Shown: piece after piece, positions 36,716-45,960 of the stretch | How positions within the stretch are numbered: the first letter of the stretch is position 1 | Layout: every line of letters starts with the position of its first letter | Source of the DNA: an uncultured Actinomycetes bacterium | GTDB lineage: Bacteria; Actinomycetota; Actinomycetes; Mycobacteriales; Nakamurellaceae | DNA: 64,000 nt | NCBI GenBank assembly: GCA_937926105.1 | Contig: CALANS010000212.1 | Span: forward strand, 62,001 to 126,000 | Direction of reading: 5' to 3' | Program-made: the position numbers and the translations under genes | Notes under the pieces: model-generated | Databases searched by the model: none | What the model was told of the DNA's origin: nothing | The model's input: the letters and a program-made list of their open reading frames with translations, nothing else

Positions 36716-37888
36716 ATGCAGATCACCGACCTCACTCTCTTCCTGGTATCGCTGGAGAGCAGGAGAGAGCATCGGTGGGCCAACCTGAAGCAGAAGGTGG
36801 GCTCCTACGTCCTGTGCAGAATTGAGTCGGACGCAGGCGTTCTCGGTTGGGGCGAGGCCACGGCGTTGGGTAGCTGGGGAGGCGATTTCGATCGCTATTA
36901 CGGCGAGACACCGGACAGCGTCTGGTACGTCCTCACCAGGCTCATCGCGCCGGCGGTACTCGGGCAGGAATTCAGTGACCGCCACGAGATCCTCGCCAGG
37001 TCGCGGAGCGCCGTGCGCGGGCACCCGTATGCGAAAACCGCGTTCGAATGCGCGGTCTTGGACCTGATCGGGAGGACGAACGGCGTTCCCGTATACGAGC
37101 TCCTCGGTGGCCGACGACGCGACAGGGTACCGCTGGCTCACAGTATCGGCCTGATGCCGATCGACGCCGCAGCCCAGGAGTCGGTCCAGGTGGTCGAGGG
37201 CGGCATTCGATCGATCAAGCTCAAGGTCGGCGAGGATCCGGAGCGCGACGTGCGCCTGGTCGAACGTGTGCGCAAGGCGGTCGGTCCGGACGTGAGCATT
37301 TTCGTCGATGCGAACCAGGGATGGCAGACCGCGCGGCAAGCGCGACCCATCGTGGACAGGATCTCCGAGTACGGAGTTCGATACGTCGAGCAACCGGTGG
37401 AGGGCCTGCGGGAGCTGGAGGCACTCGCGGGCCGGGTGAGCGTGCCCATCATGGCCGACGAGTCGATGTGGACTGCGCGCGACATGGCGGACATCGCCTT
37501 GGGCGGCTCGGTCGCACTCGCGTCGGTCTACACCTGCAAGGCCGGTGGGCTGGACGGCGCTCTGGCGGCCGATGCGGTGGCTGCAGCGTTCGGCATCGGC
37601 ACCAATGTCAACGGGTCGGGTGAGACGGGTGTGGGCAACCTTGCCAACCTCCACCTGGCGGCGACCATGCGGAGCCTTTCGGAGGCATGTGTCATACCAA
37701 TATCTCAGCGCGCGGACGACATCACAAGCCACATCGCGGGTCGCATGTACACCGACGATGTGCTGATTCACTCGATGGTCGCGGAAAACGGCGATCTCCT
37801 GGTGCCCGAGGGGCCGGGCTGGGGAATGGACGTGGACATGGCAAAGATTGAGCAACTGTCAGCTCGCAGCGAGAGCGTTGCGGCGTGA
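36716..37888 (+). CDS. Enolase-superfamily enzyme (mandelate racemase/muconate lactonizing type)
   Basis: 390 residues. The catalytic set of the muconate-lactonizing subgroup is complete: the KxK pair Lys168 and Lys170 (IKLKVG), metal ligands Asp198 (VDANQGW), Glu225 (YVEQPV) and Asp248 (MADES), and the opposite base Lys275 (YTCKAGG). Members abstract a proton next to a carboxylate to racemise, epimerise, dehydrate or lactonise; which one is not readable here. The ATG at 36716 with GGAG eleven or so bases upstream is preferred to the ATG at 36701. The stop overlaps the next start (GTGA). Confidence 0.86.
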   Translation: MQITDLTLFLVSLESRREHRWANLKQKVGSYVLCRIESDAGVLGWGEATALGSWGGDFDRYYGETPDSVWYVLTRLIAPAVLGQEFSDRHEILARSRSAVRGHPYAKTAFECAVLDLIGRTNGVPVYELLGGRRRDRVPLAHSIGLMPIDAAAQESVQVVEGGIRSIKLKVGEDPERDVRLVERVRKAVGPDVSIFVDANQGWQTARQARPIVDRISEYGVRYVEQPVEGLRELEALAGRVSVPIMADESMWTARDMADIALGGSVALASVYTCKAGGLDGALAADAVAAAFGIGTNVNGSGETGVGNLANLHLAATMRSLSEACVIPISQRADDITSHIAGRMYTDDVLIHSMVAENGDLLVPEGPGWGMDVDMAKIEQLSARSESVAA

Positions 37889-38988
37889 GCGCCCGGCGAT
37901 TCAGCATCATCGGAGCGGGTGCCGGTGGCCTCGCGGCCGCAGCCACCCTGGCGGAGCAGGGCATCCCGGCGCGGATCTTCGGACGAAGTGACAGGCGGTT
38001 CTCCGAGCTGGACGCGCACGGTGGACTGGTTAAGATCGAAGGGGGACAGCGCGCCCGGACGGATGTCGCGCACACGACCGACATGGCCGAAGCGCTTGAT
38101 GGCGCCGAAGCAGTCATTATGATGTTGCCGACGTCCAGCATTCCCTGGTATGCCACGCTCATGGCGCCGCACCTGGCCGAGGGCGCTCGAGTCCTACTGG
38201 CGCCGGGGCACACGGGAGGTGCCCTGGCATTCCGTAACGCCCTCAGGCGGGTCGGGCGAGATTGTGCGGACATCGTTATCGGGGAGACCTCGACGCTGCC
38301 GTTCATCACTCGGATGACCGGGCCAGCCGAGGTCACGGTCTGGCGGCGGACACGGGACCTCCTGTTGGCCACTTTGCCGAATTCGGAACGAAAGTCGCTG
38401 GCCGAGGCCTTCAAGCCTGTCGTGCAATCTGTCATTCCGGCGCGGAACGTTTTGGAGAGCTCGCTTTCGAATATGAACGCCGTGATGCATCCGCCCGGGA
38501 TGGTGGGGAACATCGGGTGGATTGAATCCACGAACGGCGGCTTCAAGTTTTACAGTGAGGGCGTCACACCAGGAATAGGCCGTATCATCGACGCTATCGA
38601 CCAAGAACGTCGCGCGATCGGCGCGGCCTACGGCTTGGATCTTCCGCCGTTTCTCGAGGTCTTCGAACGCAATGGCCTGGTGACTCACGAGATCGCTCGG
38701 CACAACGACGTGTATCTGGCGATACACGAGAGTGGGCCGAATAGGGAGATCGACGCGCCCGCCACCATGAGGGACCGATATGTCGAGGAGGACATTGGGG
38801 CCGGCCTGGTAGCGCTCCGAGCGTTTGCCGAGGCGGCCTCGGTTGCGACGCCGGTCATCGACGCAGCTATCACGCTAGCAAGCACGGCGAACGATGTCCC
38901 CTACATCGATACGGGCCTGAATGCCGCCGCTCTAGGCATCGATGGGATGAGTCCAGAGCAGATTCTTGACCTGGTCACGAACGGATAG
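37885..38988 (+). CDS. NAD/NADP octopine/nopaline-type dehydrogenase
   Basis: A 367-residue opine-dehydrogenase-family protein. The N-terminal Rossmann fold starts FSIIGAGAGGLAAAATLAEQG. A middle segment MLPTSSIPWYATLMAPHLAEGARVLLAPGHTGGALAFRNAL is typical, and the C-terminal helical domain carries the NMNAVMHPPGMVGNIGWIE stretch with the conserved His. Such enzymes join or split an amino acid and a 2-oxoacid through a secondary amine. With a possible C-N hydrolase and an enolase-type enzyme nearby, breakdown of an opine-like or N-substituted amino acid is a reasonable hypothesis only. Confidence 0.84.
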   Translation: MSARRFSIIGAGAGGLAAAATLAEQGIPARIFGRSDRRFSELDAHGGLVKIEGGQRARTDVAHTTDMAEALDGAEAVIMMLPTSSIPWYATLMAPHLAEGARVLLAPGHTGGALAFRNALRRVGRDCADIVIGETSTLPFITRMTGPAEVTVWRRTRDLLLATLPNSERKSLAEAFKPVVQSVIPARNVLESSLSNMNAVMHPPGMVGNIGWIESTNGGFKFYSEGVTPGIGRIIDAIDQERRAIGAAYGLDLPPFLEVFERNGLVTHEIARHNDVYLAIHESGPNREIDAPATMRDRYVEEDIGAGLVALRAFAEAASVATPVIDAAITLASTANDVPYIDTGLNAAALGIDGMSPEQILDLVTNG

Positions 38989-39024
38989 CCGACAAGATAT
39001 TGTGCGGAAAGGACGGACGCGGCC

Positions 39025-40038
39025 GTGGAGTTTAGCTGCAGCGTGGTTCCCAATGGCGACAGCACCCTGCTCCGCTCGTCTGCGGTCTTGGCGGAACACC
39101 TTGGCTACGGACGCTTCTGGGTTCCCGATCAGCACTTTCTGGGCGACCCATTCGTGATACTGGGCGACCTTGCCAGGCACGTCTCGATCAACTTGGGATT
39201 GGCGCTCACAAGCCCGTTCTCGCGGCATCCCGTACAGATTGCCCGCGCGATGGCGACGGTGTGCCAGTTGGATGATCAGCCCAGAGACTGGATCCTCGGA
39301 ATCGGACGCGGCAACAGCAATCTGGTGCTGGGTCCGCTCGGGGTGGATGCGGGCGCCAGCGTCACGAGGATGATCGATGGGGTAGCGGCGATCAAGCGGC
39401 TGCTGGCCGGTGACACCGTGGAGCCGACGGCGTCCAGGCTCGTCGCCGAACCTGTACGCCTCGGGCTTGATCCGGTGGGATGCTCGGTCTACGTCGGTAC
39501 ACGGGGCCCCACAACGATACGACGTGCGGTAGCGGTGGCCGACGGAGTCATCATCGAATCGATGTTTCGTCCGGACCTGGCGCAGTGGTGTCGGTCGATC
39601 CTGGACGAGTCGGCGACGAATGGCTTCCCGCACGTATCGTGGCAGGCCGTATTTGTCACGGAACCCGGCCACAGGATACCGGATGACGTGAGAGCGTTCG
39701 CTGCTATGCTCCTGCGCACCACCTCTCCCAGCGTGTTGAAACGGATGAATGTCGGCGAGGCGCTGATCGAGAAGGCTGCGGTGGGAATGGTGCGCGCCGA
39801 GGATCTCACTGATGCAGAGGTGCGGACCTTTGTTGCGGTTGGTTCGCCCGCTGAACTTCGTGACGCCGTGCTGGGCGCCGAAGCTGCGGGCATCACGGCA
39901 TGGTCGTCGATCTTTATCGATTCCCGCGGGCAGTCTGCCGCCGAGGGTATGACGCGGTTCGCTGAGTCCGTAATAGAGCCACTTCGCCGACGGGTGGCTT
40001 CGGGTCGGACCGAGCATGAAGCACATCGCACGGGGTAA
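39025..40038 (+). CDS. LLM-class flavin/F420-dependent oxidoreductase
   Basis: A 337-residue luciferase-like protein: VVPNGDSTLLRSSAVLAEHLGYGRFWVPDQHF at the N-terminus, INLGLALTSPFSRHPVQIARAMATVCQL, the DWILGIGRGN loop and VYVGTRGPTTIRRAVAVADGVII. It resembles the mer/F420-dependent branch. The GTG at 39025 has GGAAAGGA upstream. It lies between the dehydrogenase and an SsuABC-like importer, a pairing often seen for organosulfur or nitrogenous-ring degradation, but the substrate is not defined. Confidence 0.8.
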   Translation: MEFSCSVVPNGDSTLLRSSAVLAEHLGYGRFWVPDQHFLGDPFVILGDLARHVSINLGLALTSPFSRHPVQIARAMATVCQLDDQPRDWILGIGRGNSNLVLGPLGVDAGASVTRMIDGVAAIKRLLAGDTVEPTASRLVAEPVRLGLDPVGCSVYVGTRGPTTIRRAVAVADGVIIESMFRPDLAQWCRSILDESATNGFPHVSWQAVFVTEPGHRIPDDVRAFAAMLLRTTSPSVLKRMNVGEALIEKAAVGMVRAEDLTDAEVRTFVAVGSPAELRDAVLGAEAAGITAWSSIFIDSRGQSAAEGMTRFAESVIEPLRRRVASGRTEHEAHRTG

Positions 40039-40090
40039 CGCGATCAGAGGGTTCAGCTCCTTACCGTGATGACCGAGCCGAGGAGGACTC

Positions 40091-40981
40091 GTGACAAGTG
40101 GCCAGCATGAAACGGGCTCGTTCGGTATCCCTGGCTCGCATCCTGGCGGGGGTGAGGCGGGTGCCGAGGGATCGGGAGGCCCACGAGAGCCCGGTGCCAC
40201 CGAAGGAGACGATGCATTCGTTCGAATTGAAGATCTCAATTTGAGCTACACGACCAAGGGTCGGGTGATCCGCGCCCTCAAGGAGGTGTCGCTGGCCATC
40301 AGGCGGAACTCCGTGGTCTCGATCATCGGGCCTTCGGGCTGTGGGAAGAGCACCCTTTTGAAGGTGATAGCCAAACTCCTGCCGGTCAGTCAGGGCGCGA
40401 TGCTCATAGACGGCGAGCGAGCTGATCGGGTGGATCTCACCGGGCGGCTCAGTTTCATGTTCCAGCAGCCTCTACTATTGCCCTGGCGAACGGTATTGAG
40501 TAACGTCCTGCTGCCCGTGCAGCTACTCAATCGGGATCCTCGACGCGGACAGGAGTCTGCGGAACAGCTGTTGGATGCCGTCGGGCTGACTCGCGCCATG
40601 CACCTGAGACCGAATGAGCTCTCGGGCGGAATGCGACAGCGTGCGTCGCTGGCCCGCGCGTTGGTGTCCAGCCCCGAGCTACTCCTGATGGACGAACCAT
40701 TCGCAGCGGTAGACGAAATCACGCGGGAGGGCCTGCAGTACCAGCTGTTGGAACTAAGAAAGCAATGGAGCACAACAATAGTGCTCGTCACTCACAACGT
40801 TGAAGAGGCGGTCCTGCTATCCGATACGGTAGTGGTGATGTCGGACGCCCCCGGAACCATCCGGCATGTCGAAGCGGTTTCGTTTCCGGCGCCTCGTAAT
40901 GCCCAAATTCGGGGCAGTGACGAATTCCACCACATCGCTGATCGACTGAGGTCGCTGCTGGCGCAGGGAAGTGGACTCTAA
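40091..40981 (+). CDS. ABC importer ATPase, SsuB/TauB/ThiZ type
   Basis: A 296-residue ATPase. A 45-residue Gly-rich N-terminal tail precedes the ATPase core: Walker A IGPSGCGKSTLLK, Q-loop FMFQQPLLLPWRT, signature LSGGMRQRASLARAL, Walker B LLLMDEPFAAVDE and the H-loop VTHNVEEAV. The PLLLPWRT sequence is characteristic of nitrate/sulfonate/taurine-type ATPases. It is followed two bases later by its permease. Confidence 0.88.
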   Translation: MTSGQHETGSFGIPGSHPGGGEAGAEGSGGPREPGATEGDDAFVRIEDLNLSYTTKGRVIRALKEVSLAIRRNSVVSIIGPSGCGKSTLLKVIAKLLPVSQGAMLIDGERADRVDLTGRLSFMFQQPLLLPWRTVLSNVLLPVQLLNRDPRRGQESAEQLLDAVGLTRAMHLRPNELSGGMRQRASLARALVSSPELLLMDEPFAAVDEITREGLQYQLLELRKQWSTTIVLVTHNVEEAVLLSDTVVVMSDAPGTIRHVEAVSFPAPRNAQIRGSDEFHHIADRLRSLLAQGSGL

Positions 40982-40983
40982 AG

Positions 40984-41772
40984 ATGGACAGGATTGCGTC
41001 GTGGGTGAGGTCGAATGTGGGCGCGGTTGGTCTCGTCATCGGGCTACTGGCGTTGTGGGAGGCCGCAGTCCGATTGCTGTCGGTCGAGTCCTTCATACTG
41101 CCCGCTCCTTCCAGTGTCCTGGTTGACCTGTGGAAGGAACGCTCCTATTTGTTGAGTAACACACCAGCGACCGTGATTGAGACGTGGGCGGGATTCGCCC
41201 TTGGGCTGGTTGCGGGAGTTGCCCTGGCGATCCCGATTGCGCTGACATCGTTCGGCGCTAAAGCAATCATGCCGCTGCTGGTTGCAACGCAGGCCGTGCC
41301 GAAGACGGCGTTGGCACCGCTGTTCGTCGTGTGGTTCGGGTTCGGGCTGACGCCAAAAATCGTCATCGCGGCGCTCATAGCGTTCTTTCCGATAGTGGTG
41401 AATCTTGCGAAAGGGCTCACGGCGGTCGAACCGGAGCTGGTCCAGTACTTCCGAACGCTGGGTGCCAGCGGAGCGAAGATCTTCCTTCGGCTGCGGCTGC
41501 CCAACTCGATGCCCTACTTCTTTGCGTCGTTGAAGGTGGCCGTGTCGCTTGCCACCGTCGGCGCGATCGTGGGCGAATTCATTGGAGCGGACTCCGGCCT
41601 GGGGTTCGTGATACTGCAGGCAATCAACAATCTCGACACCACCATCATGTTCGCCGCGCTGTTCATGGTCAGCCTCATTGGAATCATCTCCTACGGGATC
41701 GTCGGGCTGATCGAGCGTGCGCTGTTCGGCTGGCAAATCGCGTCAGACAAGGAGGTACCCAGCACGGCGTGA
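40984..41772 (+). CDS. ABC importer permease, SsuC/TauC type
   Basis: A 262-residue membrane protein with about six helices and the BPD-transport-1 coupling segment: PKTALAPLFVVWFGFGLTPKIVIAALIAFFPIVVNLAKGL, then EPELVQYFRTLGASGAKIFLRLRLPNSMPYFFASLKVAVSLATVGAIVGEFIG. It forms the channel with the adjacent ATPase. Confidence 0.88.
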   Translation: MDRIASWVRSNVGAVGLVIGLLALWEAAVRLLSVESFILPAPSSVLVDLWKERSYLLSNTPATVIETWAGFALGLVAGVALAIPIALTSFGAKAIMPLLVATQAVPKTALAPLFVVWFGFGLTPKIVIAALIAFFPIVVNLAKGLTAVEPELVQYFRTLGASGAKIFLRLRLPNSMPYFFASLKVAVSLATVGAIVGEFIGADSGLGFVILQAINNLDTTIMFAALFMVSLIGIISYGIVGLIERALFGWQIASDKEVPSTA

Positions 41773-41827
41773 CTGAGGCGGTGAAATTGGTCCAAAACAG
41801 TTGTGGCTCGAAGGGAGTGACAAGAAG

Positions 41828-42937
41828 ATGTGGCAGATGCGTCGGCGGTGGTTGGCACTCGCGATGGGTGCGGTGGTCGTGGTGGCCGGCTGCGGCAGCG
41901 GAGGAGCGAGCGGAGGAGAGAGCGGGGGATCGGCCAACGGATCAAGCTCCACGGTGCCCGCGAGCGCGGACACCAGCGGAGAGTCCGCCAGTGGAACGAG
42001 CGCCGCGGGCGGTGCGGATGGGGGCGGTGAGACACTCAAGGTGTCCCTTCGGCTGGATTGGCTGTGGGGCGCCGAGCACACGCCATACGTGCTGGCCAAG
42101 TCGCTCGGGTACTTCGCTGATGCGGGCCTGGACGTGCAGATCGATGAGGGCCATGGCTCCAACGTCACGTCGACCCTTGTGACGACCGGAAAGGCAGACT
42201 TCGGCATCGTGTCTGCGGGGCAGGTGATCGTCGCGCGGGGGCAGAAGTACAAGCTGCAGGCGGTGATGAATGTTCTGCAACACAGCCCCAGTGGAATCTG
42301 CTATGACACTAGGCAGATGAAGCTGAATAGCCTCAAGGATCTGTATGGGAAGACTCTCGGCGTGGTCCGTGCGAGTTCGGCATACAACGAGTGGAAGGCG
42401 GTGGAGTCAATCAACGACCTAGACGCTTCCAAGATCAAAGAAGTCGATGTGGGCTCCTCGCTGGTGCCGGCAATCGTGTCAGGGAAGGTCCATGTGATCA
42501 CTGGCTGGTCGTTCAATCAATGCCTGCAGGCGAGCGTGGAAGGCGTGCCGATCGCCAACCTCTCGTATCGAGACTTCGGGCTGGATAGTCCGAATACAAC
42601 CGTGGTGGTGAACACGGACTTTGAGGCGGAGCATCCCGAGGCCGTCCGAGGGTTCGTCGGTGCCGTGATGAAGGCGTTGGACTACATACACCAAAACCCT
42701 GACGAGGCTTTGACGAAGTTCTACGAGGCTCAGCCGAAGCTGAAGGGTGAGTACAACACCAAGAAGCTGCCGATGTTCATGGACCTGGTGGGCGACGATC
42801 CGGCAACCTTCGGAACGTTCAACGAGGACTCCTGGAAGCAGCTGCAGGACATCTACGTCGAGCAAGGCGTGATGGATGCTCCGGTGCAGCTGGATGGCGG
42901 CGCGTACACCACCGAGTTCCTCCCTGCGAGCGGCTGA
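41828..42937 (+). CDS. ABC importer substrate-binding lipoprotein, NMT1/ThiY/SsuA type
   Basis: About 369 residues from the ATG at 41828, which follows AAGGGAG. A hydrophobic N-terminus ends in lipobox VAGC, then a Gly/Ser linker. The binding domain begins LKVSLRLDWLWGAEHTPYVLAKSLGYFADAGLDVQI, the standard NMT1-like opening, with YGKTLGVVRASSAYNEW and NTTVVVNTDFEAEHPEAVRGFVGAVMKALDYI further on. The Trp-rich LDWLWGAEHTP entry resembles receptors for pyrimidine or other aromatic ligands, but the ligand is unproven. It completes a three-part importer. Confidence 0.87.
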   Translation: MWQMRRRWLALAMGAVVVVAGCGSGGASGGESGGSANGSSSTVPASADTSGESASGTSAAGGADGGGETLKVSLRLDWLWGAEHTPYVLAKSLGYFADAGLDVQIDEGHGSNVTSTLVTTGKADFGIVSAGQVIVARGQKYKLQAVMNVLQHSPSGICYDTRQMKLNSLKDLYGKTLGVVRASSAYNEWKAVESINDLDASKIKEVDVGSSLVPAIVSGKVHVITGWSFNQCLQASVEGVPIANLSYRDFGLDSPNTTVVVNTDFEAEHPEAVRGFVGAVMKALDYIHQNPDEALTKFYEAQPKLKGEYNTKKLPMFMDLVGDDPATFGTFNEDSWKQLQDIYVEQGVMDAPVQLDGGAYTTEFLPASG

Positions 42938-43046
42938 CGCAGTCGGGTGGCCGGTGCCAGTGGCATCGGCCACCCGCTCGGGGTCATGGTGGAGCTGAGC
43001 GCGACGGTGCGTTGGTGGATTCTCCTCGGAAGGGCGGAAACCAGTC

Positions 43047-44657
43047 ATGTTGTGCCACGAGGCCATTGCTTGTGCGATGTCCAATGGGGGGGCCGACACC
43101 CTGTTCGGCGTGGCGGGTGACGGAAACCTGTTCGTGGCGGCAAGTTTCGCTGCGCTCCCGGGTCATAAATACGTGGCCGCGGTCCACGAGTCGGGGGCCG
43201 TGGCCATGGCATCGGGATATGCGCAGGCTGCGGGCTGTATCGGGCTCGCCACCGTTACCCATGGACCGGGGCTTACCAACGCCATGACCGCGCTCATCGA
43301 TGTCGTCCGCGCGGGCCGTCCACTACTGGTTGTTGCCGGCGATCTCGGCGACCGGCGATCTCATGCGCAGCACTTGGACCAGGAATTGACGGTGGCCGCC
43401 ACGGGGGCTGGGTTCCTCAGGCTGGCCTCCGCTGGCTCTGGGGCCGAGTGCGTGCGCAAGGCCCTGGACTCGACGGTGCGCGAGCGGCGGCCGTACGTCG
43501 TGAGCATTCCGGTGGAGCACCTGTGGGCGGAGCACGGCGACTATGTCGATGCGCGACGGGTGTCACCGTCGACTGCGGTGTCCAAGGCTGCGACCGATGA
43601 CGAGATCGATGCCGCACTGGGTGTCGCGGCGAGTGCTGCCCGCCCGATTGTGCTCGCCGGCGTGGGCTGCGCGACAGAGGCCGGGAAGACCGCGCTGCTG
43701 GCGTTGGCCCGGACGTTGGGAGCCCCGGTCTGTACAACGGTGAAGGCAAAAGGGCTGTTCGATGGGCACGATGAGAGCGTCGGCATCTTCGGCACCTTGT
43801 CTGACGACGTCGCTCTGGCGATCATTGGTGACAGCGACTGCGTGCTTGCGTTCGGCGCAAGTTTGAGTACCTACACCACCGACGCCGGCGCCCTACTCAA
43901 GGGCAAGAGCGTTGTGCACTGCGACATCGACGAGGATCACATAGGTCGATTCTGTGACGTGACGGTGAGTGCGATCGGCGACGCACCGTCGACGGCAGGA
44001 AGAATGGCTCAGATTCTGACAGACGCAGGAGTGAGCCGTGCGAGGTGGTATCAGGCAGCGGTCGGCACGCTCGAACAAGGGCGGGCCGGCGATTCGACGG
44101 CAACCATCGATCTGAAGTCAGTGCTGGAGGCGGTGAATGAGGCCCTGCCAGAAGATCGGATGCTGGTCACCGACGTGGGGCGGTTTTTTCCGGACGCGAT
44201 CAGGTCGATCGATGTGGCCGAGCCACGACACTATGTACATGGAGTCAACTTTGGCTCGGTCGGCCTGGGAATGGGCCTGGCGGTGGGCGCCGCCGTGGCG
44301 TCTCCCGACCAGACGGTGCTGCTGGTGATCGGTGATGGCGGACTGATGATGTCCGGCCTTGCGGAATTTTCCACCGCGGTTCGTACGCGTGCGAATCTTG
44401 TCGTCATCGTGTCGAATGACGGCGCCTACGGTTCGGAATATGTGCAGCTGCGAGATAGGAACTGGAATCCAAGCCTGGCCACATTTCAGTGGCCCGACTT
44501 CGCCCAGACTGCGCGCATCTTTGGCGGGTATGCAGTTTCAGTCAGATCCCGGGTTGATCTGCAAGAGATGGTCGCTTCCCTTGGAAGGGAGGCGCGGCCG
44601 TTACTCATTGATGTCCGACTGGACCCGGACTCGGTTCCCCGCCAGGTTCGGCATTGA
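43047..44657 (+). CDS. Thiamin-diphosphate-dependent enzyme (acetolactate synthase-like)
   Basis: A 536-residue three-domain ThDP protein. The N-terminal pyrimidine domain has the catalytic Glu48 (VHESGAVAMASGYA). The ThDP-binding motif begins GDGG at 429-431 (LVIGDGGLMMSGLAEFSTAV) and closes with NDGAYG, so cofactor binding looks intact. Relatives decarboxylate 2-oxoacids, as in acetolactate synthase and benzoylformate decarboxylase. In this operon a 2-oxoacid made by the opine-type dehydrogenase could be its substrate (inference). 109 bp separate it from the receptor gene. Confidence 0.85.
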   Translation: MLCHEAIACAMSNGGADTLFGVAGDGNLFVAASFAALPGHKYVAAVHESGAVAMASGYAQAAGCIGLATVTHGPGLTNAMTALIDVVRAGRPLLVVAGDLGDRRSHAQHLDQELTVAATGAGFLRLASAGSGAECVRKALDSTVRERRPYVVSIPVEHLWAEHGDYVDARRVSPSTAVSKAATDDEIDAALGVAASAARPIVLAGVGCATEAGKTALLALARTLGAPVCTTVKAKGLFDGHDESVGIFGTLSDDVALAIIGDSDCVLAFGASLSTYTTDAGALLKGKSVVHCDIDEDHIGRFCDVTVSAIGDAPSTAGRMAQILTDAGVSRARWYQAAVGTLEQGRAGDSTATIDLKSVLEAVNEALPEDRMLVTDVGRFFPDAIRSIDVAEPRHYVHGVNFGSVGLGMGLAVGAAVASPDQTVLLVIGDGGLMMSGLAEFSTAVRTRANLVVIVSNDGAYGSEYVQLRDRNWNPSLATFQWPDFAQTARIFGGYAVSVRSRVDLQEMVASLGREARPLLIDVRLDPDSVPRQVRH

Positions 44658-44838
44658 AATGGCAACGGTCCCCGGGTTGAATGTTCGCGCCGGGTGTCGT
44701 CGATCCGGGGGTAATGAAATGCATCCGACGATCGATGGGGGCGGCGCGGCGCCGGTCCGAGGCGCGCTGCGATCCGTATACTGATGCCCGCCAGCGGGAG
44801 ATGTCGACCGAGACCGCTGCACGCTGGCTTGGATCGTC

Positions 44839-45552
44839 GTGACGGATGATGCGGGAGGTGGCTTGAGATTGGGTGAGAGCACGACAAGTCATGCTGATCT
44901 CGCGTACGAACGTGTTCGGGGACTGATACGTGACGGGACTTATCATCCCGGGTCACTTCTAAGCGAGTACACGGTCGCGAAGCAGATTGGGCTCGGCAGG
45001 ACCCCGTTGCGTGAGGCGATCTCCAGGCTCGTATACGAGGGCCTGTTGAGCCGGCTACCCGGCCGTGGTGTTTTGGTGAATACGCTGACTGCGCGTGACA
45101 TCAGCGAACAATACGAGGTCTTGGAATGGCTGGAGATCATGTGCGTCCGGCGAGGCGCCTCTGAGTTCTCCGACCAGGAGATTGCTGAATTGAACGACAT
45201 TCTCAGCCATGCCGCGGAGAAGGTTGCTGAGGGAGTGAGCTGGGAAGGCTATCGGGAGTTTGACCACGCGTTTCACAGCGCATTATGGGCGGGCGCTCGA
45301 AACACTCGCGCGCTTCGACTGCTGTCCTCCACCTACGAGGCTGTGATACTTGACCCGTGGACCAGGGAGATCGCAGACATACCCGAGCAATGCGCTCGTT
45401 CGATCGCAGAGCATCGCCAGATCGTTGCGGCGCTGGAGGCGAGGGACCCGAGCGCGGGCGAGGCTGCGGTGCGACAACACAGCCAGTCGTACCGTAGAGC
45501 CTTGGCGACGCGAATATTCGGCCCGCTCTGGGAGGACCGTGCCCAGCCGTAG
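44839..45552 (+). CDS. GntR-family regulator, FCD type
   Basis: A 237-residue transcription factor. Winged helix at about 20-88: LAYERVRGLIRDGTYHPGSLLSEYTVAKQIGLGRTPLREAISRLVYEGLLSRLPGRGV. The FCD effector domain follows, with metal-binding candidates (Asp and His in FDHAFH, His in EHRQIV, His in RQHSQSYR). The GTG at 44839 is a likely start. The 181 bp before it include a TATACT -10-like hexamer at 44777-44782. As the only regulator in the cluster it probably controls the operon, perhaps through the palindrome at 35275-35286. Confidence 0.85.
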   Translation: MTDDAGGGLRLGESTTSHADLAYERVRGLIRDGTYHPGSLLSEYTVAKQIGLGRTPLREAISRLVYEGLLSRLPGRGVLVNTLTARDISEQYEVLEWLEIMCVRRGASEFSDQEIAELNDILSHAAEKVAEGVSWEGYREFDHAFHSALWAGARNTRALRLLSSTYEAVILDPWTREIADIPEQCARSIAEHRQIVAALEARDPSAGEAAVRQHSQSYRRALATRIFGPLWEDRAQP

Positions 45553-45960
45553 CGACGTCGGAGAGCGGCCCTGGTGGTAGATCGCGGACGTGCCGGGAGT
45601 TGACAGCGATCGCGCGTAACCGCTCGCTGAACTCGCCGAAAGGACTGGCGCGCCGGCAGTATGTGCCGGTCGCGCTCGAATGGGCTCGACACGATCAGCG
45701 ACCAGGCGCCCGGCCGTCGCGGCGGAGCCGCGTGTCCTTGCGTGCACGTTGGCAAGGCTCCCAACCGGGTCGTGCATTGGCCGAACCAGACGGCAACGAC
45801 TTCACCATTCCTGGCAGCTGAACCCTGGTCGGCGGGTCCGGCCGTCGGCGGCGCCCGCGCTTGTCGTGGGGCCCATCGAACGCGCCTGTCGGTGCCGCGA
45901 GGCCCGTGGGTGCGCCCGGCGCACCGCTCGGCTGCCGGCCATGCCTGGCACACTGTGCCG
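45553..45960. other. 408-bp gap, right edge of the catabolic island
   Basis: No gene recognised. A plus-strand frame is open from 45661 through the whole stretch into the following gene, but its residues are Arg/Ala/Pro-rich and match nothing. No convincing terminator or mobile-element end is seen. It is where the island stops and local housekeeping DNA resumes. Confidence 0.5.
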
